Assembly: GCF_020857975.1 (NCBI RefSeq)
Contig: NZ_JACWUO010000023.1
Span: 1-49,936, forward strand
Source: Stenotrophomonas rhizophila
GTDB lineage: Bacteria; Pseudomonadota; Gammaproteobacteria; Xanthomonadales; Xanthomonadaceae
Reading direction: 5' to 3'
Length of the DNA: 49,936 bases
Below the pieces are notes generated by a model. It saw only the letters and a program-made list of their open reading frames with translations. It ran no database searches and was not told the origin of the DNA. The position numbers and the translations under genes are program-made. Positions 31,827-40,513 of this stretch are shown here, one piece after another; the stretch's first letter is position 1, and each line of letters starts with the position of its first letter.

Positions 31827-33953
31827 ATGAAGCCGTCCCTGCTTGCCAGCAGCATCGCTTTCGCCCTGGCCCTGGCCAGCCTGCCCGTTCTGGCCGCCGC
31901 GCCCGATGCCCCGCCCCCGGCGGTGACCGATCTCGATGCGGTCACCGTCAGTGCCCGGCTCGACCAGGCCCGCAACGCCCTGTCGCCGGACATCGGCAGC
32001 AGCCAGTACCAGATCACCGCCGAGGACATCCAGAAGCAGCCGCTGGGCGCTTCGGCCCCGCTCAGCCAGGTGCTGCTGCAGGCGCCCGGGGTGGTCCAGG
32101 ACAGCTACGGCGGCGTGCACGTACGCGGCGACCACGCCAACCTGCAGTACCGCCTCAACGGCGTGCTGCTGCCCGAGTCGATCTCCGGCTTCGGCCAGAC
32201 CCTGGATGCGCGCACCATCAAGAGCATCCGCCTGATGGACGGCGCGCTGCCGGCCCAGTTCGGCGAGCGCACCGCCGCGGTGGTCGACATCACCACCCGC
32301 AGCGGCGCCGAGCTGGGCAACGGGGGCAGCGCCGGCCTCATCACCGGCGCCTACGGCACGCTCAACCCGAACGCCTCCTGGTGGGGCAGCCAGGGCCGCT
32401 GGAGCTGGTTCTTCACCGGCAACTACAACCAGAACCAAGTCGGCCTGGAGAACCCCACCGCCGCGCGCCGGCCCGACCATGACGATACCCACCAGGGCAA
32501 GGCGTTCGCCGACCTGACCTACCTGCTCAACGACAGCACCCGCCTGAGCCTGTTCGCCGGCTTTGCCAACAATCGCTTCCAGATTCCGACCAATCCGGGC
32601 CAGCCACCGCAGTTCGGCTACCTGGACACGGCCGGCTACGACTCGGCCCGGCTCGATGAGACCCAACGCGAGAACACCCGCTTCGGCATGCTGGTCCTGC
32701 AGGGCACGCTGGGCGCCACCGCCTACCAGGTCTCGGCCGGGCAACGCTACAGCGACCTGGGGTTCAATCCTGACGTTGCCGGCGACCTGGTGTTCAACGG
32801 GGTCGCCTCACAGGTGCAGCGCAGCAACCGCGCCAACACCGTGCAGGCCGATTTCTCCACCCCGCTGGGCGACAACCACACTCTGCGCTACGGCCTGTAC
32901 AGCAACAACGAGCAGGCGCGCGCGGCCAGCACGGCCTGGGTGTTCCCGGTCGATGCCGACGGCAACCAAGCCGGCACCACCCCGATCGTGATCCCCGACG
33001 CCAGCGCCTTCCATGCCAGCACCACGGCGCTGTACGTGCAGGACCAGTGGCGCCTCGCCGAGGACTGGACGCTCAACTACGGCCTGCGCGGCGACCGTTT
33101 CAAGGCGTTCGGTGGCAGCGAAGGGCAGCTCAGCCCGCGCCTGGGCGTGGTCTGGAACGCCGGCGACAGCACCACCGTGCATGCCGGCTATTCGCGCTAC
33201 TTCACGCCGCCGGCCAGCGAGCTGGTCGCCGGCAGCGACATCGCGCTGTACGACGGCACCAGCAACCAGCAGCCCGGCACGGGCAGCACCACGCCGCTGT
33301 CAGAGCGCAGCGACTACTTCGACGTGGGCGTCTCCCAGCAGGTCGGCGAGCACCTGACCCTGGGCCTGGACGCCTATGACCGCAAGGTCGACCGCCTGCA
33401 GGACGAAGGCCAGTTCGGCGCGGCCTACATCTACTCCACCTTCAACTACCGCCAAGGCCACATCCACGGCGTGGAGTTCAGTGCCGACTACAGCCACGGC
33501 CCGCTCAGTGCGTACATCAACGCCGCCTACAACAAGGCGATGGGCAAGCAGGTACTCACCGGCCAGTACAACCTGGATCCGCAGGCACTGGCCTACGTGC
33601 AGGACAACTGGATCCACCTGGACCACGACCAGAAATTGACCTCCTCGGGCGGCGTCAACTACACCTTTGCCGGGCACAACCGGATCGGGGCCAACTACGT
33701 GTTCGGCAGCGGCCTGCGCTCGGACGCCGACGGGGTGCCCAACGGCGGCGAGCTGCCCGCCTATCTGCAGGTCAACCTCAGCGCGGGGCATGACTTCAAT
33801 GCCGGCGGCGGCCACCCGCTGCATGCACAGCTGGCGGTGATCAACGCGCTGGACCGCAGCTACCAGCTGCGCGATGGTGGCGGCATCGGCGTGTTCGCCC
33901 CGCAATGGGGCCCGCGCCGCGGCGCCTACCTCAGCCTGCAGCAGGACTTCTGA
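31827..33953 (+). CDS. TonB-dependent outer membrane receptor
   Basis: A 708-residue outer-membrane transporter. Signal peptide MKPSLLASSIAFALALASLP is followed by a TonB-box-like stretch (DLDAVTVSARLD). The plug domain runs from about 55 to 170 (PLSQVLLQAPGVVQDSYGGV, HVRGDHANLQYRLNGVLLPE, PAQFGERTAAVVDI), then a 22-strand barrel. The barrel ends in QDF, with the C-terminal aromatic residue needed for outer-membrane insertion. Substrate is not evident: no iron, sugar or cobalamin gene is adjacent. The start at 31827 is at the signal peptide. TonB-dependent receptors are especially numerous in xanthomonads. A hairpin follows, shared with the convergent dsbB gene. Confidence 0.93.
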   Translation: MKPSLLASSIAFALALASLPVLAAAPDAPPPAVTDLDAVTVSARLDQARNALSPDIGSSQYQITAEDIQKQPLGASAPLSQVLLQAPGVVQDSYGGVHVRGDHANLQYRLNGVLLPESISGFGQTLDARTIKSIRLMDGALPAQFGERTAAVVDITTRSGAELGNGGSAGLITGAYGTLNPNASWWGSQGRWSWFFTGNYNQNQVGLENPTAARRPDHDDTHQGKAFADLTYLLNDSTRLSLFAGFANNRFQIPTNPGQPPQFGYLDTAGYDSARLDETQRENTRFGMLVLQGTLGATAYQVSAGQRYSDLGFNPDVAGDLVFNGVASQVQRSNRANTVQADFSTPLGDNHTLRYGLYSNNEQARAASTAWVFPVDADGNQAGTTPIVIPDASAFHASTTALYVQDQWRLAEDWTLNYGLRGDRFKAFGGSEGQLSPRLGVVWNAGDSTTVHAGYSRYFTPPASELVAGSDIALYDGTSNQQPGTGSTTPLSERSDYFDVGVSQQVGEHLTLGLDAYDRKVDRLQDEGQFGAAYIYSTFNYRQGHIHGVEFSADYSHGPLSAYINAAYNKAMGKQVLTGQYNLDPQALAYVQDNWIHLDHDQKLTSSGGVNYTFAGHNRIGANYVFGSGLRSDADGVPNGGELPAYLQVNLSAGHDFNAGGGHPLHAQLAVINALDRSYQLRDGGGIGVFAPQWGPRRGAYLSLQQDF

Positions 33954-33957
33954 GCAG

Positions 33958-33987
33958 CCGGCCCGCCGGCAACCGCCGGCGGGCCGG
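33958..33987. terminator. Hairpin between convergent TonB receptor and dsbB genes
   Basis: CCGGCCCGCCGGC-AACC-GCCGGCGGGCCGG, a 13-pair stem between two converging stop codons, without T-runs. Confidence 0.65.
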
Positions 33988-33990
33988 GCA

Positions 33991-34503
33991 TTACTGGCGG
34001 GTACTGCGCTTGCGCAGGGCGGCGAACAACGCCCAACCGGCCAGCAGCGCGAACCAGACCAGGCTCCACATCGGCATGGTCAGGCCCAGGAACTGCCAAT
34101 CGATGTTGCCGCAGTCGCCGGTACCGGTCAGCACGGTGCGGAACACCTCCAGCGGGCCCATGGTCTCGCTGAGGAAGGCCAGCGGCGGGCCACAGCTGGA
34201 GCCCATGTCCTTGGGCAGCAGCTGCACGTACACATGGCGGCCGGCGATGCCGATACCCACGGCGGCCGCGATGAACGCCAGCACCCCATAGGTGCCCCGC
34301 CCGGCGCGCTCGCGCGGGCCATGCAGCGCACCGATCAGGAACAGCAGGCCCAGCGCGGCGAACGCCAGCCGCTGGAAGATGCACAGCGGGCACGGTTCCA
34401 GGCCGATCTTCAGCTGCAGGAAGATCGCATAGCCGAGCAGCCCGGCGCAGATCAAAAACCCCAGCAGGAACTGGGCGCGGAAAGTCCAGCGCAATGGGTT
34501 CAT
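33991..34503 (-). CDS. dsbB: Disulfide bond formation protein B
   Basis: A 170-residue inner-membrane protein with four helices that reoxidises periplasmic DsbA and passes electrons to quinone. The first periplasmic loop has the redox pair in EPCPLCIFQRLAF (CPLC), with the quinone-contacting Arg of FQR, and the second loop has the other pair at GSSCGPPLAF and TGDCGNIDW. Length and cysteine spacing match DsbB. ATG at 34503 is preferred over GTG at 34512, since GAGTG lies seven bases before it. Confidence 0.95.
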   Translation of the reverse strand: MNPLRWTFRAQFLLGFLICAGLLGYAIFLQLKIGLEPCPLCIFQRLAFAALGLLFLIGALHGPRERAGRGTYGVLAFIAAAVGIGIAGRHVYVQLLPKDMGSSCGPPLAFLSETMGPLEVFRTVLTGTGDCGNIDWQFLGLTMPMWSLVWFALLAGWALFAALRKRSTRQ

Positions 34504-34653
34504 TGCCAACACTCGTGAACGTGCAAGGCGCCAAGATTAACAGGACGCCGCAGGCCCCGGCCCATGCCGACCTACCGGCTATCGGCCCGCTGGACCAGAC
34601 AGCGTGTTCCAAGATCCACACCCACGCCGAGCTTCCCAGTAGGGCGTCGGTAA

Positions 34654-34989
34654 GGGCGGGTTGGCGGGACACGCCGTGAATCCATCCCTGGAGGCTCCGT
34701 CGCGCCATCCATGGCGCTCAGGGTCCCGCCAACCCACCCGTACCGCCGCCTGGACAGTTGGCTGGTGCCGTGGCATTGAACAGCAAGCTATCGAGCGACG
34801 TGATTGGCTGCACGTCAGCTGGCGCAAAAGCGCGCCGGGAGTGAGCTGCACAGCTCGCCCCCTCCCATGCGCAACGACCAACTGTCCAGGCGCTGGTGGG
34901 GGTGGGTTTACGGGACCCTGAGCCGCATGGATGCGGCGACGGAGCTTACATGGACGTACTTGCAGCGTGTCCCGTAAACCCACCCCCAC
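34654..34989. repeat. Three-hairpin composite repeat downstream of rplQ
   Basis: Hairpin one has 17-base arms (34654-34670, 34723-34739), hairpin three has perfect 21-base arms (34896-34916, 34969-34989), and a perfect 15-base inverted repeat (34747-34761, 34878-34892) links them. The loops of hairpins one and three are related in opposite orientation: both contain GGGACCCTGAG, CATGGATG, GCGACGGAGC and CGTGTCCC. No gene was seen in 34504-35053. Similar CATGGATGGCGCGACGGAGC-type sequences are common between genes in xanthomonads, to my recollection. Confidence 0.85.
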
Positions 34990-35053
34990 TAGGGCCATCG
35001 CAGGAACCGACGTACTGCACTGCCGCCCTTGCCTTTTCTCAGGCCCAGAAACG

Positions 35054-35078
35054 GAAAAACCCGGCACAAGGCCGGGTT
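35054..35078 (-). terminator. Intrinsic terminator of the ribosomal cluster after rplQ
   Basis: AACCCGGC-ACAAG-GCCGGGTT, 31 bases after the rplQ stop, followed on the minus strand by TTTTTCC. Confidence 0.92.
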
Positions 35079-35108
35079 CTTCACCGAATTACGGGTGGTG
35101 CTCGAAGA

Positions 35109-35495
35109 TTACTCTTCGACGGCTTCAGCCACGGCAGCCGGACGGTCGACCAGCTCCACGTAAGCCATCGGCGCATTGTCGCCGGCGCGGAAACCGCACT
35201 TCAGCAGACGCAGGTAGCCGCCCGGACGGGTCGCGTAACGCGGGCCCAGGGTGGTGAACAGGTTGCCGACGGCTTCGTTGTCGCGCAGGCGGGCGAAGGC
35301 CAGACGACGGTTGGCAACCGAATCAACCTTGGCCAGGGTGATCAGCGGCTCGGCGACGCGGCGCAGTTCCTTGGCCTTGGGCAGAGTGGTCTTGATCAGT
35401 TCGTGCTTGAACAGCGACGCCGCCATGTTCTTGAACATCGCCTCGCGGTGGGCGCTGGTGCGGTTGAACTTGCGGCCGGACTTCATATGACGCAT
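35109..35495 (-). CDS. rplQ: 50S ribosomal protein L17
   Basis: 128 residues, beginning MRHMKSGRKFNRTSAHREAM, the hallmark of bL17, with an acidic Ala/Glu tail. It assembles on the large subunit near the exit tunnel. It is the last gene of the alpha-operon part and is followed by the terminator at 35054-35078. The 201-base gap before it holds a UUCG-capped hairpin. Confidence 0.98.
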   Translation of the reverse strand: MRHMKSGRKFNRTSAHREAMFKNMAASLFKHELIKTTLPKAKELRRVAEPLITLAKVDSVANRRLAFARLRDNEAVGNLFTTLGPRYATRPGGYLRLLKCGFRAGDNAPMAYVELVDRPAAVAEAVEE

Positions 35496-35650
35496 GGGAA
35501 TGGTTCCTTGATTGAATATTGAATCGGTTGGGTATCGCTGTCGCCTTCCTGGCGTTGCTGCTTGGACTGCGGATGGTCCGTCGTCGGCCCTCCTGGCCGA
35601 CCGTCACCGCAGGCTATGGGCCTGTCGATGCGAAATGTTGCCGGTGAAGC

Positions 35651-35672
35651 CCCCGCACCCGAAGGTGCGGGG
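35651..35672 (-). promoter_or_regulatory. UUCG-capped hairpin between rpoA and rplQ
   Basis: On the minus strand CCCCGCACC-TTCG-GGTGCGGGG forms a nine-pair stem closed by a C(UUCG)G tetraloop, an extra-stable fold, 24 bases after the rpoA stop. No T-run follows, so an mRNA-stabilising or processing role is more likely than termination. Confidence 0.7.
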
Positions 35673-35696
35673 TCAAGCATCTTGCGTAACGCTGGA

Positions 35697-36695
35697 TCAG
35701 CCGAGCATGCCGTGCTGGGCGACACCGGCCGGCGGCCAGTTCTCCAGCTTCATGCCAAGCGAAAGGCCGCGCTGCGCGAGGACTTCCTTGATCTCGGTCA
35801 GCGACTTCTTGCCGAGGTTCGGGGTCTTGAGCAGTTCCACTTCGGTCTTCTGGATCAGATCGCCGATGTAATAGATGCTCTCTGCCTTGAGGCAGTTGGC
35901 CGAACGCACGGTCAGTTCCAGGTCGTCGATCGGGCGCAGCAGCACCGGATCCACGCCGTTGTTGGCCGGCTTGGCCGCACCGCGGTCGCGGTGGGTGAAG
36001 TCACCGAACACCGACAGCTGATCGCTGAGGATGTCGGCGGCGGTGCGCACGGCTTCCTCGGCATCGATCGTGGCGTTGGTTTCGATGTCCAGCACCAGCT
36101 TGTCCAGATCGGTACGCTGTTCAACGCGGGCCGCTTCCACCGAATAGGCGACGCGACGGACCGGCGAGAACGACGCATCCAGGACCAGACGGCCGATGGC
36201 ACGGGTTTCTTCATCAGGACGACGACGGGCAGCAGCAGGCTGGTAGCCGAAACCGCGCTCGACCTTCAGACGCATGTTGATCGCCACATCCTTGGTGAGA
36301 TGGCAGATCACATGAGCCGGATTGAGGATCTCGGTGTTATGGTCGATCTTGATATCGGCAGCGGTCACGACACCCGGACCCTGCTTGGACAGCGACAGGG
36401 TTGCGTTGTCGCCGGTATGCATGCGGATGGCCACATCCTTCAGGTTGAGCAGGACTTCAAGTACGTCCTCCTGCAGACCTTCAAGTGTGGTGTACTCGTG
36501 CAGCACGCCGTCGATTTCCACTTCCGTGATGGCGAAGCCCGGGATGGACGACAGCAGCACGCGACGCAGGGCATTGCCCAGCGTATGCCCGTAACCACGC
36601 TCCAAGGGCTCGATAACGACCTTGGCGCGGGTATCGGTAAGGCGTTCGATCTGCGGACCACGAGGACGCAGAACCTGGTTGGCGGTAACCGTCAT
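35697..36695 (-). CDS. rpoA: RNA polymerase alpha subunit
   Basis: 332 residues. The N-terminal assembly domain (about 1-235) has KVVIEPLERGYGHTLGNALR and LLSSIPGFAITEVEIDGVLH. The C-terminal domain (about 250-320) that contacts UP elements and activators has DDLELTVRSANCLK, YYIGDLIQKTE, and GKKSLTEIKEVLAQRGLSLG. Lies between rpsD and rplQ as in other proteobacteria. Confidence 0.98.
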   Translation of the reverse strand: MTVTANQVLRPRGPQIERLTDTRAKVVIEPLERGYGHTLGNALRRVLLSSIPGFAITEVEIDGVLHEYTTLEGLQEDVLEVLLNLKDVAIRMHTGDNATLSLSKQGPGVVTAADIKIDHNTEILNPAHVICHLTKDVAINMRLKVERGFGYQPAAARRRPDEETRAIGRLVLDASFSPVRRVAYSVEAARVEQRTDLDKLVLDIETNATIDAEEAVRTAADILSDQLSVFGDFTHRDRGAAKPANNGVDPVLLRPIDDLELTVRSANCLKAESIYYIGDLIQKTEVELLKTPNLGKKSLTEIKEVLAQRGLSLGMKLENWPPAGVAQHGMLG

Positions 36696-36713
36696 GTTGC
36701 GGGTTCTCCTAGT

Positions 36714-36739
36714 GAATCCCCGGCCGTCGCCGGGGATTC
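36714..36739 (-). promoter_or_regulatory. Intercistronic hairpin between rpsD and rpoA
   Basis: GAATCCCCGGC-CGTC-GCCGGGGATTC, an 11-pair stem starting 12 bases after the rpsD stop and ending 19 bases before the rpoA ATG. Confidence 0.7.
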
Positions 36740-36750
36740 TCCAATGTGAA

Positions 36751-37380
36751 TTACTTCGAATACAACTCGACGATCAGCGCTTCGTTGATATCCGCAGGCA
36801 GGTCCGAACGATCCGGCACGGCCTTGAAGATGCCGGCGAACTTGCCGGAATCCACTTCAACCCACGACGGACGCAGGTCGTGCGTGGCAGATACGGTCAG
36901 GGCTTCCTGAACGCGCAACTGCTTGGCAGCCTTTTCGGACAGCGCCACGGCATCGCCAGCCTTGACCTGGTACGAAGCCAGGTTGACGGACTTGCCGTTG
37001 ACGGTGACGCCGCGGTGCGAGACCAGCTGACGAGCAGCCGGACGGGTCACAGCGAAGCCCATGCGATAGACGACGTTGTCCAGACGGGTTTCCAACAGCT
37101 GCAGCAGGTTCTCGCCGGTGTTGCCCTTCTTGGTCGAGGCCTTCTTGTAGTAGTTGCGGAACTGACGCTCCAGCAGACCGTAGATACGCTTGACCTTCTG
37201 CTTTTCACGCAGCTGGGTAGCGTAGTCGGACAGCTTGCCCTTGCGGGCGGTGGCGCCGTGCTGGCCGGGCTTCTGCTCCAGCTTGCACTTGGAATCCAGC
37301 GCGCGCGCCGGGCTCTTGAGGGAAAGGTCGGCGCCTTCGCGGCGGGCGAGCTTACAGGTAGGACCGATATAACGAGCCAT
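36751..37380 (-). CDS. rpsD: 30S ribosomal protein S4
   Basis: 209 residues, starting MARYIGPTCKLARREGADL, with the S4 RNA-binding domain (RLDNVVYRMGFAVTRPAARQ, VSHRGVTVNGKSVNL). Only one cysteine remains in the N-terminal region, so this is the zinc-free type. It nucleates 30S assembly and in E. coli represses the alpha operon by binding its leader; whether it does so here is not shown. Confidence 0.98.
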   Translation of the reverse strand: MARYIGPTCKLARREGADLSLKSPARALDSKCKLEQKPGQHGATARKGKLSDYATQLREKQKVKRIYGLLERQFRNYYKKASTKKGNTGENLLQLLETRLDNVVYRMGFAVTRPAARQLVSHRGVTVNGKSVNLASYQVKAGDAVALSEKAAKQLRVQEALTVSATHDLRPSWVEVDSGKFAGIFKAVPDRSDLPADINEALIVELYSK

Positions 37381-37394
37381 TTCTTATCGCTCCT

Positions 37395-37784
37395 TTAGAC
37401 GCGACGCTTCTTCGGCGGACGGCACCCGTTGTGCGGGATTGGCGTCACGTCGATGATGTTGGTGATCTTGTAGCCCACGTTGTTCAGCGAGCGCACGGCC
37501 GACTCACGACCCGGACCCGGGCCCTTGATGCGGACTTCCAGGGACTTGACGCCGTAGTCGAGCGCGGCGCGGCCGGCCTTCTCGGCAGCCACCTGGGCAG
37601 CGAACGGGGTGGACTTACGCGAACCGCGGAAGCCAGCGCCACCGGACGTCGCCCACGACAGTGCATTGCCCTGGCGGTCGGTGATGGTCACGATGGTGTT
37701 GTTGAAAGAAGCGTGGACGTGGGCGACGCCGTCAGTGACGACGCGCTTGATCTTCTTCTTGGTCTTAGCGACGGGCTTAGCCAT
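37395..37784 (-). CDS. rpsK: 30S ribosomal protein S11
   Basis: 129 residues. VAHVHASFNNTIVTITDRQG and the C-terminal TPIPHNGCRPPKKRRV are diagnostic. It forms part of the 30S platform. It lies 12 bases after rpsM and 14 bases before rpsD. Confidence 0.98.
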   Translation of the reverse strand: MAKPVAKTKKKIKRVVTDGVAHVHASFNNTIVTITDRQGNALSWATSGGAGFRGSRKSTPFAAQVAAEKAGRAALDYGVKSLEVRIKGPGPGRESAVRSLNNVGYKITNIIDVTPIPHNGCRPPKKRRV

Positions 37785-37796
37785 TTCTTAGGTCCC

Positions 37797-38153
37797 TTAC
37801 TTCCTGATCGCCTTGCGCGGGCCCTTGCGGGTGCGGGCGTTGGTACGGGTGCGCTGGCCACGAAGCGGCAGGCCGCGACGGTGACGCAGACCGCGGTAGC
37901 AGCCCAGATCCATCAGGCGCTTGATCGCGATACCGATTTCACGGCGCAGATCGCCTTCCACGATGTACTTGCCGACTTCGAGACGCAGACGCTCGATTTC
38001 CGGCTCCGACAGATCGCGGATCTTGGTGGTCGAGGTCACGCCTGCGGCGTCGCAGACCTTCTTCGAACGGGTACGGCCGATGCCGTAAATGCTTTGCAAC
38101 CCGACCCAGACGTGCTTCTGGGCTGGCAGGTTGACGCCTGCAATACGCGCCAT
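37797..38153 (-). CDS. rpsM: 30S ribosomal protein S13
   Basis: 118 residues, MARIAGVNLPAQKHVWVGLQ at the start and TRKGPRKAIRK at the end. Its C-terminal tail contacts the P-site tRNA. First gene of the alpha-operon part, preceded by an unusually long gap after secY. Confidence 0.98.
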   Translation of the reverse strand: MARIAGVNLPAQKHVWVGLQSIYGIGRTRSKKVCDAAGVTSTTKIRDLSEPEIERLRLEVGKYIVEGDLRREIGIAIKRLMDLGCYRGLRHRRGLPLRGQRTRTNARTRKGPRKAIRK

Positions 38154-38514
38154 GACGCGGTTCTCCAGCTGAGTGATGGCCGACAGCGCACCAACGGCGC
38201 GCCAATCCGGCAGGATGGATCAAAAAGTGAACTAGCGATACTAACAAGGTTCCGGTCTACTTGGAAGCCCGTGAAACACAAGGTTTCACGAACCCGGCCC
38301 AGGGAGTGTGCCCAGGCTCCGGCGCCGGATCAGGTTGACCCCGGAGAAAAGGCGCTTTCGTGCCCTTTCCCGGAACCGCCCGCGCTACTCCCGCGCGGGA
38401 CGACCCGATCTCACCCCCACCCGGAACCGCTGCGGGGGCCGCCCTTCGTTTGTGTGGCCAGGTCCGCGAAGCGGAGGACCATCACGTCAGGAAGACGAAA
38501 GTGTAACAGGCTTA
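38154..38514 (-). promoter_or_regulatory. Gap between secY and rpsM: probable alpha-operon leader, no rpmJ
   Basis: These 361 bases hold no gene. The place usually taken by rpmJ (L36, a 37-38 residue protein with a C-x2-C motif) is empty. A hairpin CGTGAAAC-ACAAG-GTTTCACG lies at 38270-38290, about 117 bases before the rpsM start. A weak promoter pair on the minus strand, TTGCCC then 17 bases then TACACT, lies at the end of secY. The region could carry a promoter and autoregulatory leader for rpsM-rplQ. Confidence 0.5.
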
Positions 38515-39870
38515 TCAGCCGCGGGCAAAACCGCCGCGGTTGCCGCCCTTCAGGTTGGCCTTCTTCAACAGGCTCTCGTACTGGTGCGACATCAGGTGCG
38601 CCTGGATCTGGGCGATGAAGTCCATCACCACCACCACCACGATCAGCAGCGAGGTGCCGCCGAAGTAGAAGGACGCGCCCAGCTGGGTACGCATGATCTC
38701 AGGCAGCAGGCACACGATCACCAGGTACAGCGAGCCGGCTGCGGTCAGGCGGGTCAGCACGGCATCCACGTAGTCGGCGGTGGCCTTGCCCGGACGGATG
38801 CCCGGAATCAGCGCGCCGGACTTCTTCAGGTTGTCGGCGGTTTCCTGCGAGTTGAACACCAGCGCGGTATAGAAGAACGCGAAACCGGTGATCAACGCCG
38901 CGAACACGATCATGTGCAGCGGTTCGCCCGGGCCCAGCGCATTGGCTACCTTCTGCAGCCAGGTAGCCGAGCTGGCCTGGCCGGACCACATGGCCAGGGT
39001 GGTCGGGAACGCGAGGATCGACGAGGCGAAGATGGCCGGGATCACGCCCGCCATGTTCAGCTTCAGCGGCAGGAACGAGGTCTGGTTCATGTACGCGTTG
39101 CGGCCGCCCTGGCGGCGTGCGTAGTTGACCGTGATCCGGCGCTGGCCGCGTTCGACGAACACCACGAAGTAGGTGAAGGCCAGCACCACCAGCACGATCA
39201 TCAGCAGCGCGATGAAGCTCATGTTGCCGTCGCGGTAGGCCTCCACGGTCTGGATGACCGCGCCCGGCAGGCCGGCGACGATGCCGGCGAAGATGATCAG
39301 CGAAACACCGTTGCCGATGCCGCGCTCGGTGACCTGCTCGCCGACCCACATCAGGAAGATGGTACCGGCGGTCAGCGCGATGATGGCGGTGAGCACAAAG
39401 CCCATGCCCGGCGCATATACCACCGGCGCGCCACTGGGGGACAACTGGTTCTGCAGCGCCAGCGCGATGCTGCCGCCCTGCACCACCGCCAGCAACACGG
39501 CGCCGATGCGGGAATATTGGGTGATCTTGCGGCGGCCGGATTCACCTTCCTTCTGCATTGCCTTCAATGCCGGGAAGATGTGCACCGCCAGCTGCATCAC
39601 GATGGATGCCGAAATGTACGGCATCACGTTCAGCGCGAAAATGCTGAAACGGTGCAGGGCGCCGCCCGAGAACATGTTGAACATGTCCACGATGCCGCCG
39701 CCCTGCGCCTGCATGAGCGCAAGCATGGCATCGGGATTGACGCCCGGCACCGGCACATAACAGCCAATGCGGTAGACGATCAAAGCCCCGACAACAAACA
39801 GCAGTCGCTGGCGAAGTTCCGTGAACTTGCCGAGCCCGCCGCCGAGGTTACCAATGCCAGCTTGCGCCAT
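38515..39870 (-). CDS. secY: Protein translocase subunit SecY
   Basis: 451 residues with ten membrane helices; the main pore of the Sec translocon. Starts MAQAGIGNLGGGLGKFTELR; the first helix LLFVVGALIVYRIGCYVPVP carries the usual plug-side motif, and the cytosolic loops VFVERGQRRITVNYARRQGG and ALIPGIRPGKATADYVD bind SecA and ribosomes. Lies in the usual spc position after rplO with three bases between. Confidence 0.97.
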   Translation of the reverse strand: MAQAGIGNLGGGLGKFTELRQRLLFVVGALIVYRIGCYVPVPGVNPDAMLALMQAQGGGIVDMFNMFSGGALHRFSIFALNVMPYISASIVMQLAVHIFPALKAMQKEGESGRRKITQYSRIGAVLLAVVQGGSIALALQNQLSPSGAPVVYAPGMGFVLTAIIALTAGTIFLMWVGEQVTERGIGNGVSLIIFAGIVAGLPGAVIQTVEAYRDGNMSFIALLMIVLVVLAFTYFVVFVERGQRRITVNYARRQGGRNAYMNQTSFLPLKLNMAGVIPAIFASSILAFPTTLAMWSGQASSATWLQKVANALGPGEPLHMIVFAALITGFAFFYTALVFNSQETADNLKKSGALIPGIRPGKATADYVDAVLTRLTAAGSLYLVIVCLLPEIMRTQLGASFYFGGTSLLIVVVVVMDFIAQIQAHLMSHQYESLLKKANLKGGNRGGFARG

Positions 39871-39873
39871 GTC

Positions 39874-40317
39874 TTACTCCTGTACGCTGCCGCCGGCAGC
39901 TTCGATCACAGCCTTAGCACCGGCCGTTGCAGCAATGCCCTTCAGGACGAAAGCCTTGGTCAGCTCACCCTTCAGCACGATCTTGGCGCGCTTGGCGCTG
40001 CTCGGGACCAGCTTGGCAGCGCGCAGCGCGGCAAAGTCGATCTCGCCAGCTTCCAGGCGATCCAGATGGTAGGACAGCACTTCAGCGGTGTCCTTGGCGA
40101 TCTTGGAACGGAAACCGACCTTCGGCAGACGACGCTGCATGGGGGTCTGGCCGCCTTCGAAGCCGGCCTTGATCTTGCCGCCACCCTTACGGGCGAACGA
40201 ACCCTTGTGGCCGCGGCCGCAGGTCTTGCCCAGGCCCGAGCCGATACCACGGCCGACGCGGGTGCGCTCTTTGCGCGCGCCCGGTGCCGGGCTCAATTCA
40301 TTCAGATGCATGGTCAT
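39874..40317 (-). CDS. rplO: 50S ribosomal protein L15
   Basis: 147 residues, with the glycine-rich RNA-binding start ERTRVGRGIGSGLGKTCGRG followed by HKG, and GFEGGQTPMQRRLPKVGF. Start ATG 40317 is chosen for the GAGGA eight bases upstream; ATG 40311 is two codons in, and 40332 would overlap rpmD. Confidence 0.96.
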   Translation of the reverse strand: MTMHLNELSPAPGARKERTRVGRGIGSGLGKTCGRGHKGSFARKGGGKIKAGFEGGQTPMQRRLPKVGFRSKIAKDTAEVLSYHLDRLEAGEIDFAALRAAKLVPSSAKRAKIVLKGELTKAFVLKGIAATAGAKAVIEAAGGSVQE

Positions 40318-40321
40318 TGGA

Positions 40322-40513
40322 TTATTCCTCAACCTTGACGAGGTAGTGGACCTTGTTGATCAGGCCGCGAACCTGCGGGCTGTCCTTCAGTTCACGCACA
40401 TCGTTGAGCTTGTTCAGGCCCAGGGCACGCACCGACAGGCGGTGACGCGACTGGGTGCCACGCAGGCCACCGACGAGGCGGACCTTGACGGTCTTGACGG
40501 TGTCATTAGCCAT
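40322..40513 (-). CDS. rpmD: 50S ribosomal protein L30
   Basis: 63 residues, VKVRLVGGLRGTQSRHRLSV and LNKLNDVRELKDSPQVRGLI. Its start overlaps the end of rpsE by eight bases, which suggests translational coupling. Confidence 0.97.
   Translation of the reverse strand: MANDTVKTVKVRLVGGLRGTQSRHRLSVRALGLNKLNDVRELKDSPQVRGLINKVHYLVKVEE

Noticed and set aside
31605..32744. N-terminal extension of the DAHP synthase to over 800 residues
   Set aside because: The extension overlaps the TonB-dependent receptor gene on the other strand and lacks similarity. Class II enzymes of about 460 residues start where annotated.
38308..40338. Long plus-strand frame opposite secY and rplO
   Set aside because: The His- and Gln-rich translation has no similarity to a known protein, and both minus-strand genes are complete and conserved.
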